From positions 1 through 5,557 of the forward strand of contig JAEZLC010000267.1 of assembly GCA_023435965.1 (NCBI GenBank): a stretch of DNA of 5,557 bases. The letters are read 5' to 3'. Source of the DNA: Cyanobacteria bacterium OH_CDB_58 (GTDB taxonomy: Bacteria > Cyanobacteriota > Vampirovibrionia > Gastranaerophilales > Gastranaerophilaceae). This document shows, in pieces, positions 1 through 4,957 of this stretch (position 1 is the first letter of the stretch; each line of letters opens with the position of its first letter). The notes under the pieces were generated by a model. That model saw only the letters and a list, made by a program, of their open reading frames with translations, did no database searches and was not told where the DNA came from. The position numbers and the translations under genes were made by a program.

Positions 1-323
1 TCATTAATGGACTTTTTCAACAATTCCTGTGATTTTTTTACACTTGGCCCAACTAAAGCTATATCGTTTTTTGCCATGAGAGGAAGAACCGCACCCACCT
101 TTTTCTCTAAAGGAGAAGGACCAACCGGGATAGGAAGGCTCTCTCCAAAGCTGATTTTCTTGGACAAAATATTTTGGCTTCCCATAATATAACCAGATTG
201 AATTATATTATTCACCTTCGGCGAAAATGCCTCTGGCAAAGATGCTAAAGCACCATGTTTAACCTGGTTTTTTTGCGTATAAACCGGAGAAATACGCACA
301 GAACTCTGCATAGTAACTCTCAT
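1..323 (-). CDS. Unrecognised protein, N-terminal fragment (107 codons)
   Basis: This is the 5' part of a minus-strand gene that runs off the left edge still open. The ATG at 321-323 is preceded by a textbook AGGAGG (330-335) with a 6-nt spacer. An in-frame TAA lies two codons upstream, so the start is firm; a second ATG at codon 5 is less well placed. The visible protein starts MRVTMQSSVRISPVY, is rich in Ser/Lys/Gln for about 55 residues, and then has ISFGES (57-62) and a stretch with two VGPS repeats (VGPS at 67-70 and 91-94). No signal peptide, membrane segment or catalytic motif is visible. The ISFG motif resembles motifs near the N-termini of the next two genes. It lies in the same orientation as the PLD-exonuclease operon but has its own promoter about 230 bases upstream. 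I do not recognise the family, and the diagnostic part is probably beyond the window. Confidence 0.85.
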   Translation of the reverse strand, partial: MRVTMQSSVRISPVYTQKNQVKHGALASLPEAFSPKVNNIIQSGYIMGSQNILSKKISFGESLPIPVGPSPLEKKVGAVLPLMAKNDIALVGPSVKKSQELLKKSIN

Positions 324-329
324 TACTTA

Positions 330-335
330 CCTCCT
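330..335 (-). promoter_or_regulatory. Strong Shine-Dalgarno of the left-edge gene
   Basis: On the minus strand the sequence reads AGGAGG, then TAAGTA, then ATG. It is the only perfect consensus ribosome binding site in the window, and it fixes the start at 323. Confidence 0.85.
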
Positions 336-395
336 CTTATCTTAAACGCCTGTTAATAAGGTCGCAAGATTAAAACTATTTACTAATACTTTTAT

Positions 396-512
396 CTAAA
401 ATTTAACAACTGCAAATTGACAGCACATTCGATTCCATCGCAGCAAAGAAAATAAAAGTACCTCTGTTAAAAATAAAAAGAACACACAAATCACATCGAT
501 CACACTTAACAT
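396..512 (-). CDS. Possible 38-residue hydrophobic small protein or leader peptide
   Basis: A short ORF with an ATG at 510-512 and a TAG at 396-398 lies inside the predicted leader, about 35 nt after the predicted transcription start. An imperfect ribosome binding site, GGGCGG (521-526), sits 8 nt upstream. The peptide begins MLSVIDVICVFFLFL, continues as a single hydrophobic stretch of about 22 residues, and ends in a polar tail with Arg and Lys, like a small one-pass membrane protein. The caveat is that T-rich DNA gives hydrophobic reading frames by chance, and nothing else supports translation. It is either a leader peptide, a small membrane protein, or noise. Confidence 0.25.
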   Translation of the reverse strand: MLSVIDVICVFFLFLTEVLLFSLLRWNRMCCQFAVVKF

Positions 513-553
513 CAATTTTACCGCCCACTTAGTCTTGTAAATAAGTTATTATG

Positions 554-581
554 ATTGTAGCAATTTTTGAAAGTTTGTCAA
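554..581 (-). promoter_or_regulatory. Sigma70-type promoter for the left-edge gene
   Basis: On the minus strand a perfect -35 box TTGACA (576-581) is followed after 16 bases by TACAAT (554-559), a 5/6 match to the -10 consensus. It is the best promoter match in the window, and it points at the gene starting at 323. The predicted start of transcription is near 547. It lies about 145 bases downstream of the exonuclease stop, so the left gene can be expressed independently of the operon. Confidence 0.65.
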
Positions 582-725
582 TAAGTATACGATGTACACT
601 TGTTAATTTTCTATACTACTGGCGTTAACCTAATTAGGCTAATACGGGAGTGAAACGCTCTAAATATAAGGATTTATTTTTCAACATACATCAATTGTAC
701 AAGCTACACTTTATGTAACATTTGT
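582..725. other. Intergenic region without a gene
   Basis: This stretch lies between the exonuclease stop and the promoter of the left gene. It holds an 18-bp near-perfect palindrome at 625-642, a short GAGTG-AAA-CGCTC hairpin at 648-660, and the end of a CATTTGT-TT-ACAAATG inverted repeat (719-734) that spans the exonuclease stop codon. None of these is followed by a T-run on the minus strand, so I see no convincing terminator for the operon here. Confidence 0.5.
625..642. repeat. 18-bp palindrome, operator-like
   Basis: TTAACCTAA followed directly by TTAGGCTAA is an inverted repeat matching at 8 of 9 positions per arm with no loop. That fits a dimeric regulator site better than an RNA hairpin. 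It lies about 50 bases upstream of the TTGACA box of the left gene's promoter, where an activator could bind. No regulator gene is visible in the window. Confidence 0.35.
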
Positions 726-2426
726 TTACAAATGCTCTTCTGCCTTGTGAGATTCAATCAAAACTTTTTTTGATATTCTAAAATCAGGCAGGTCATTTCC
801 ATCCCTAATATCTACCGGATTTGGATTCTTCATCCAAATATCTATCGAATCTTCTTTTACGTAGTACTTCGCTTTTTCTGCAATTATATCTATAATCTCT
901 TCTTGCGTTTTATCCCCATAAGGCTCTAACTTACAGAAACCCAGGACTTTTTTAAAGTTTTTCTCCATTACATAAAAAGCATTCTCGACTCCACCTTGTT
1001 TTGGAAGCATTTTTGTTTCCTGCGGGTTGATCGGATAACCATCTTTTGGATTCAAATCATAGGTCTTATTTTTCAAATTTTCTCTTTCAAGCTTTCTGGC
1101 GTTTTCTTCTCCGATCACAGGTACAAGCTCTTTTAACGCTTTTCCTGTAAGCTTATACCCTTTGAAATAATTATCTACAGCCAAAGAAACTTGAGAATAT
1201 GATTTGTTAAAGCTCACTCTGGCGTTACATCCTTCATTATCTAAAGGAATATTCAAGTTTTCGACCTTGCCGCCATTCTGGAATATCAAAACTTCTCGTA
1301 AAGTAAGCGGCTTTGTTTTGTCTTTTCTATTCTCGTTAAGGAAATACAGGCAATACTTCATAACATCCACAGTACCCTTAACATCGGCAAAAGCATCGTG
1401 TGCATCATCCAAATTTTTGCAGAACAAGAACTTATATTGCTCAGACAGTTTTTTTCTTGCTCCCAAGTAAGGATGGATTCTTTGTATCAAAATAAAAGGA
1501 TCAAGAACTTTGCAAGATTTTCTTGCCTTCAAAGGTTCGTGGGAATAAGAATTATGCTCCTCGATTGCGTTATTCAATATTGTCATATCAAACTTCGAAT
1601 TGTAAGCTACAATAACTCCGTTCTTCTTGTTCATATAGTCATTAACAAAAGGTTTTAATATTGTTTCTATCGTAGGCTTACCCTGCACCATATCGTCGGT
1701 TATACCATGAACATCAGAAGAAGCCTCTGGGATATGCATCTCAGGATCTAAAAGCTGGTTGTATGCAGAATCTTGAATTATATCACCGTTTTTAACCTGA
1801 ATGGCACCTATCTGTATTATTTTATCAAGAGGTTTTGTTCTGTCGGTCAAATTCAAACCCGTTGTTTCCGTGTCAAAAACAACACAATCAATGCTGAGCT
1901 TCCCGTCATTATTCACGATTGGAACATCAAGATTTTTGTGGGCATTAAAGTTATACAACTCTTTTAATACAGAAGCAAAATGTTCTTTTGATTTTTGTGA
2001 ATTTAATGTGTGAAAAACCGCCAACGGCTTTGTTACATTGTAAGAATTGTATCTTCTAACCCACGTTGTATCATTTGCTTCTGCCAGGGCATTCGCATGA
2101 CAAAATGCATAAATTTCTTTCTCTGTGGCTGTTGTAATATCAATCGGTTCTTTAGAAAGATATTCCCAACCAACTTTGCTGAAATCCAAGAAGTTTCCGC
2201 CTGCTTTATAAAGGCCCGCTCCCTGATATTCTTTGCCTTTTACCTCTTTGACAACGTTATTTTCGAACCAAAGCCCTTTGAACGGAACAAAATATGGCTT
2301 TATGTCCTTCAACGACCCTGCGTAATTATGGGTTTCTTCCGCATATATATGAGGTCTTTTTTCAAAATCATTTTTGTTATTTTGAGATTTAGAAATATTT
2401 AAAGTTGAAACAGCAAATACTTTCAC
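726..2426 (-). CDS. DEDDh 3'-5' exonuclease-domain protein (RNase T/DnaQ family), 566 aa
   Basis: The central domain (about 179-365) is a DEDDh exonuclease, a family that removes nucleotides from DNA or RNA 3' ends with two metal ions. All five catalytic residues are seen: D185 and E187 in FDTETTG, D280 in NSKFD, and H343 with D348 in HDAFAD. The family's HGIT signature is at 240-243. Before it lie about 175 residues and after it about 200 residues in which I recognise no domain. Stand-alone exonucleases of this fold are usually about 200-250 aa, so this one is much larger. No signal peptide or membrane segment is seen, so it is probably cytoplasmic. The start is GTG (2424-2426), chosen because of the AGGGGG site 5 nt upstream and an in-frame TAG just before it. 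It lies 2 nt after the PLD gene stop and is probably coupled to it. Whether the substrate is DNA or RNA cannot be told. Confidence 0.9.
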   Translation of the reverse strand: MKVFAVSTLNISKSQNNKNDFEKRPHIYAEETHNYAGSLKDIKPYFVPFKGLWFENNVVKEVKGKEYQGAGLYKAGGNFLDFSKVGWEYLSKEPIDITTATEKEIYAFCHANALAEANDTTWVRRYNSYNVTKPLAVFHTLNSQKSKEHFASVLKELYNFNAHKNLDVPIVNNDGKLSIDCVVFDTETTGLNLTDRTKPLDKIIQIGAIQVKNGDIIQDSAYNQLLDPEMHIPEASSDVHGITDDMVQGKPTIETILKPFVNDYMNKKNGVIVAYNSKFDMTILNNAIEEHNSYSHEPLKARKSCKVLDPFILIQRIHPYLGARKKLSEQYKFLFCKNLDDAHDAFADVKGTVDVMKYCLYFLNENRKDKTKPLTLREVLIFQNGGKVENLNIPLDNEGCNARVSFNKSYSQVSLAVDNYFKGYKLTGKALKELVPVIGEENARKLERENLKNKTYDLNPKDGYPINPQETKMLPKQGGVENAFYVMEKNFKKVLGFCKLEPYGDKTQEEIIDIIAEKAKYYVKEDSIDIWMKNPNPVDIRDGNDLPDFRISKKVLIESHKAEEHL

Positions 2427-2428
2427 AA

Positions 2429-4402
2429 TTACCCCCTAATATCCAAGATTGCGGATGGCTCTTTCGGGAAAGAAACAACTTTATTTTTAAGTTTTTCAAA
2501 ATCCGATTCTGAATATTTCCAGTCTTTTTCAAATTGTCTTACAAAAACGGCAGCCAAAGACGGTTTGTCAAAAGCAATGGCACATTCATTGTTGCCACGT
2601 TTATACTTTTCTTTGGCGTTATGTCTGTCTTTTATAATTTTGTAATAGCCCTGAATAGTACACAATGTAGACTTCTGCTCTTCCACAAAATTGTACACAT
2701 TTCCTTGCAATTTTATGCTAGCAACCCCGGTTTTATTCAAGCTATGCAATGCTTTTTTCAGAATTTCTCTTCTTGCCATAAGCTCTTTATAGTCAAGCTT
2801 CTTTCTGGAAAGCGGAGGAAGGCCCAGCTGATCCTCAAACTCTTTTACTTTAAACAGATAACTTCTAATCTCTTCATCTATTTTATTTGCATAAAGTTCA
2901 TAATCTTCTCTCATTCCTTTTTTCAAGTTCTGGTTAAGACCCATTGCAGACCAATTTGTGGAGCCAATTATTACTTCCCTGTCATCAAATACGGCCCACT
3001 TTGCATGCATTCTCTGATTAATTTTTTCATCGAAGTTATAAAGACGTATCGGAACGTTGTTTTCTACGAGTTCGTTATAAGCTTTTCTGCAATATGGAAA
3101 CTCTTCAAGAATATCTGAAGAAACTATGAATTTCGCATCTAATTCGCCTTTTTTATGCCTTGCAATTATTGTCTGTATCAACTCTTTATCTGAAAGAACA
3201 AAAAGTTCTCCCCTCACCTTCGAACATGTGTTTAATTTATCCTGAATATAGTTCCTTGTGGTTTCTTTACCTTCCTCATTTACAAACTTAAGCTCATTAG
3301 GTTTTGTAGCCAGAATTTTTATTTGAGGATTATCAATCGGATTTGTTTTAACTAATTCAAGCTTGGAGAGATCATTTTTATCATACCTGTTCAAATATTC
3401 TGGCTTATTAAACACTTCCCCAACCATGTTCATATAGTCTACGTTCTCTTGCTTAATCTCTTTTTTCAGCCCGGTATAAAACTCTTGCTCCTCTTCAGTT
3501 AAAGGTCCTGCCACAAGCTTTGTCTTACCCAACCTTTGCCAAGCAAATTTCCAATCCTTATTAAAAATTTCCTCGATTATATTATCAACCTCAGAATTTT
3601 TATATTTTGGCAAAGTTTCTATCGCAACGCAGGCATCATGATTAGCACAAGAATGAGTACCCCAGTTCATGCCCCCTAATATCACTTTCTTACCGTCTAC
3701 TGCAAGCAACTTAACATGTTGAAGCGCCGCCCCGTTTTGAGCCGCCCTAGGATAAGGCACAACATCAATACCGTTGTTCTTCAGATACTTAATCATATCC
3801 TGATTATTATAATGTCGATCTTTTTCACCATTTCCATTAATGTACCATTTGTGAGCATCTAAAATAACCTGAATTTTTAGATTTGGATTCTCTTTCTTTT
3901 TTCTTATCAGTATAGGAAGCAAACTTTGTTGCTCTTCAAACCCTGCAACGGCATCCGCACCATTTGCCGGCCATTTGTGACCGTCAATTTTCAAATTTTG
4001 AAACTCAAACATTTCAACAAGTATAGATTCTTTTGCACTCTTAACGTCTTCTACAACCTTATTAAAGATTTGCTCTCCATCTATTAGAGTTGTAATCTGA
4101 GTTCTTCCAACTTGAGCTGTTTTGCTGGGTTCAGGAAGCACTTTCGGTGTATAGGTCAGATGCTTAAGATACTGCCTTAAAAAATCATCAACTGAAAGCT
4201 CTGATTTGTTAGCGCTTTCTATGATTTTTTGTGCCATAAAATAAGAAACATCCGGTAAATTAACCGGATTGAGTTTTTTAGGTGTTCTCACCTCTATTTT
4301 TGGAAGTTGATTTTCAGTCTCATTATTTTTGCTTTGGGCCGCAAAAGAAACACTTCTTACACTGCTAAGTCTAAATGGAGATATGGCTAAATTACTTTTC
4401 AT
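2429..4402 (-). CDS. Phospholipase D superfamily protein with two HKD motifs, 657 aa
   Basis: PLD enzymes cleave or transfer phosphodiester bonds through a covalent phosphohistidine; members include phospholipases, cardiolipin synthases and nucleases. Two full HxKxxxxD motifs with the trailing GxxN are seen. The first is H229/K231/D236 with G243 and N246; the second is H466/K468/D473 with G480, S481 and N483. Both half-sites look intact, so it is probably active as a monomer. The lobes span about 100-290 and 360-520, separated by a charged linker. The C-terminal region of about 135 residues is Lys/Glu-rich and probably helical. The first 50 residues are low-complexity (VSFAAQ at 18-23). There are no membrane segments as in typical cardiolipin synthases, so a soluble phosphodiesterase or nuclease is at least as likely. 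The ATG at 4400-4402 is the first possible start, since a TGA lies in frame 12 nt upstream; its Shine-Dalgarno is weak. It is the first gene of the operon with the exonuclease. Confidence 0.92.
   Translation of the reverse strand: MKSNLAISPFRLSSVRSVSFAAQSKNNETENQLPKIEVRTPKKLNPVNLPDVSYFMAQKIIESANKSELSVDDFLRQYLKHLTYTPKVLPEPSKTAQVGRTQITTLIDGEQIFNKVVEDVKSAKESILVEMFEFQNLKIDGHKWPANGADAVAGFEEQQSLLPILIRKKKENPNLKIQVILDAHKWYINGNGEKDRHYNNQDMIKYLKNNGIDVVPYPRAAQNGAALQHVKLLAVDGKKVILGGMNWGTHSCANHDACVAIETLPKYKNSEVDNIIEEIFNKDWKFAWQRLGKTKLVAGPLTEEEQEFYTGLKKEIKQENVDYMNMVGEVFNKPEYLNRYDKNDLSKLELVKTNPIDNPQIKILATKPNELKFVNEEGKETTRNYIQDKLNTCSKVRGELFVLSDKELIQTIIARHKKGELDAKFIVSSDILEEFPYCRKAYNELVENNVPIRLYNFDEKINQRMHAKWAVFDDREVIIGSTNWSAMGLNQNLKKGMREDYELYANKIDEEIRSYLFKVKEFEDQLGLPPLSRKKLDYKELMARREILKKALHSLNKTGVASIKLQGNVYNFVEEQKSTLCTIQGYYKIIKDRHNAKEKYKRGNNECAIAFDKPSLAAVFVRQFEKDWKYSESDFEKLKNKVVSFPKEPSAILDIRG
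2432..2437 (-). promoter_or_regulatory. Ribosome binding site of the exonuclease, inside the PLD gene end
   Basis: AGGGGG on the minus strand forms the last Arg-Gly codons of the PLD gene. It is followed by TAATT and the GTG start. The site therefore lies upstream of the PLD stop, so ribosomes finishing PLD translation clear or reach it directly. This supports the GTG start and implies translational coupling. Confidence 0.75.
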
Positions 4403-4437
4403 TATAGCTTTTCACTCACAACGCTTCATTGCAAATC

Positions 4438-4467
4438 ATTATTACATTCATAATATTAAAAATGCAA
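4438..4467 (-). promoter_or_regulatory. Likely promoter of the PLD-exonuclease operon
   Basis: On the minus strand TTGCAT (4462-4467) is followed by TAATAA (4439-4444, 17-base spacer) or, one base on, by AATAAT (4438-4443, 18-base spacer) preceded by an extended TG. The predicted start is near 4431, giving a short leader of about 29 nt before the ATG at 4402. The match is moderate, in AT-rich DNA. The upstream small gene could also contribute readthrough transcripts. Confidence 0.45.
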
Positions 4468-4479
4468 ATAGGTAACTAA

Positions 4480-4493
4480 ATCTTAATTAAGAT
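4480..4493. repeat. 14-bp perfect palindrome upstream of the operon promoter
   Basis: ATCTTAATTAAGAT is a perfect 14-bp palindrome with no loop, 13 bases upstream of the -35 box of the PLD promoter and just past the stop of the small gene. It could be a regulator site. Palindromes made almost only of A and T also arise by chance in DNA of this composition. Confidence 0.3.
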
Positions 4494-4499
4494 ATTTTT

Positions 4500-4525
4500 A
4501 CAAAGGGGGTTAGCCTTTGTTTTTT
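4500..4525 (+). terminator. Rho-independent terminator, plus-strand direction
   Basis: ACAAAGG (4500-4506) pairs perfectly with CCTTTGT (4514-4520) around a 7-base loop. The right arm runs into six consecutive T (4520-4525). Read on the minus strand the hairpin is followed by A-rich sequence, so it can work as an intrinsic terminator only for plus-strand transcripts. No plus-strand gene lies upstream of it. It overlaps the last codons and stop of the minus-strand small gene, so part of the T-run is also coding sequence (Lys-Asn codons). Confidence 0.5.
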
Positions 4526-4689
4526 CGGGAAAGGAAATATGCCATGATAAAACTTTTTCTGGCAGATTTATCTATAGCGGACTCTTTGTAATCATGTTCT
4601 GATGAAACATATTGTTTCTCTGGTAAGTTAATTAATTTACTACTTTTATTATATAAGTATAAAGACGATACGACCGGACACTTTTTCAT
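4510..4689 (-). CDS. Small hypothetical protein, 59 aa
   Basis: A 59-codon ORF runs from an ATG at 4687-4689 to a TAA at 4510-4512. The protein begins MKKCPVVSSLYLYNK and ends SFIMAYFLSRKNKG; its middle (about 24-46) is polar and charged with EKQY, SSEHDYKES and DKSARK. It looks like real coding sequence: mixed composition, no run of one residue, a plausible basic C-terminus. It sits tidily between a TATAAT box and the operon. The Shine-Dalgarno is weak (AAGAG, 5 nt before the ATG). No other ATG, GTG or TTG start lies between the preceding in-frame stop and this ATG. There is no signal peptide or clear membrane segment. It is in the same direction as the PLD gene, 107 bases upstream, so it could be cotranscribed or separate. 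I do not recognise a family; a chance ORF remains possible. Confidence 0.5.
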   Translation of the reverse strand: MKKCPVVSSLYLYNKSSKLINLPEKQYVSSEHDYKESAIDKSARKSFIMAYFLSRKNKG

Positions 4690-4742
4690 TGATGCTCTTA
4701 TCTTTTTATTAGTACCCCAAAAAACCTCTTAGATTATGCTGT

Positions 4743-4748
4743 ATTATA
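4743..4748 (-). promoter_or_regulatory. Perfect TATAAT -10 box for the small gene
   Basis: On the minus strand TATAAT is seen at 4743-4748, giving a predicted start near 4736 and a leader of about 47 nt before the small gene. No good -35 box lies at the expected distance; the hexamer 17 bases upstream is TATCAA. The call therefore rests on the -10 match and its position. Confidence 0.35.
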
Positions 4749-4876
4749 ACCTGGGAAAAAATTTGTTGATAGCCCAAGTGGACTATTATTAAAACTAAAT
4801 TTTTTCATTTTTTTGTATAAATGGCAATTCTCTACTAAAATATATCAGCCGCAAACAAAAAAATCACCAATGAAAT

Positions 4877-4891
4877 AAAACGTAACGTTTT
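4877..4891. repeat. 15-bp inverted repeat, operator-like
   Basis: AAAACGT, one A, then ACGTTTT form a perfect inverted repeat. The single-base spacer cannot make an RNA loop at full stem length, so a protein-binding site is the likelier reading. It lies 66 bases upstream of the photolyase start and downstream of the possible TATAAA box, where a repressor could sit. Confidence 0.35.
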
Positions 4892-4904
4892 TAAAAATAT
4901 TTTG

Positions 4905-4940
4905 TCCAATAACCTTTTAGAGAATGACTTTTTTATTGGA
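4905..4940 (+). repeat. Leader hairpin before the photolyase
   Basis: TCCAATAA (4905-4912) and TTATTGGA (4933-4940) are perfect 8-base inverted arms around a 20-base spacer, ending 17 bases before the ATG. In the mRNA this could fold just ahead of the ribosome site. The right arm carries the only GGA near the start. There is no T-run directly after it, so it is not an intrinsic terminator. Confidence 0.3.
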
Positions 4941-4957
4941 AAAAGAATAAATGATAT

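Larger units (their letters stand above)
324..547 (-). other. Predicted long 5' leader of the left-edge gene
   Basis: If transcription starts about 7 bases past the -10 box at 554-559, the mRNA has roughly 224 nt before the ATG at 323. The leader is AT-rich with no recognised riboswitch consensus and no clear intrinsic terminator. Its only coding candidate is the small hydrophobic ORF at 396-512. The length is inferred from the promoter call; an unseen promoter closer to the gene would shorten it. Confidence 0.4.
4690..4957. other. Divergent intergenic region between the small gene and the photolyase
   Basis: These 268 bases are very AT-rich and contain no convincing gene. They hold the TATAAT box of the leftward small gene and a TATAAA (4816-4821, preceded by TTG) that could be a rightward -10 without a clear -35. 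They also hold a 15-bp inverted repeat at 4877-4891 and an 8-bp-arm hairpin at 4905-4940 just before the photolyase. I could not fix the photolyase promoter. Confidence 0.5.

Noticed and set aside
7..192. Plus-strand open frame of 61 codons at the left edge
   Set aside because: It is antisense to the partial gene that has a perfect Shine-Dalgarno and promoter. Its own start has no ribosome site.
648..660. GAGTG-AAA-CGCTC hairpin as a terminator of the operon
   Set aside because: The stem is five pairs including one G-T, and there is no T-run on either side in the needed direction.
719..734. CATTTGT-TT-ACAAATG inverted repeat as a terminator of the exonuclease gene
   Set aside because: It spans the stop codon, the loop is two bases, and the following minus-strand sequence has no T-run.
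1204..2402. Several plus-strand open frames of 64-130 codons antisense to the exonuclease gene
   Set aside because: They overlap each other and a gene with clear DEDDh motifs. None has a domain or a good ribosome site.
2534..3118. Plus-strand open frame of 194 codons antisense to the PLD gene
   Set aside because: It lies wholly inside a gene with a full catalytic signature on the other strand. Its product is rich in Phe, Ile and Cys with no domain, as expected from the reverse of Lys/Glu/Asn codons.
4544..4591. Plus-strand ORF of 15 codons behind an AAGGA site
   Set aside because: It is very short and lies antisense within the better supported 59-codon gene. The purine-rich site is probably chance.
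4734..4808. Minus-strand ORF of 24 codons starting MKKFSFNNSPLGL
   Set aside because: There is no Shine-Dalgarno, it is very short, and it overlaps the TATAAT box of the next small gene. It could be a relic, but nothing supports it.
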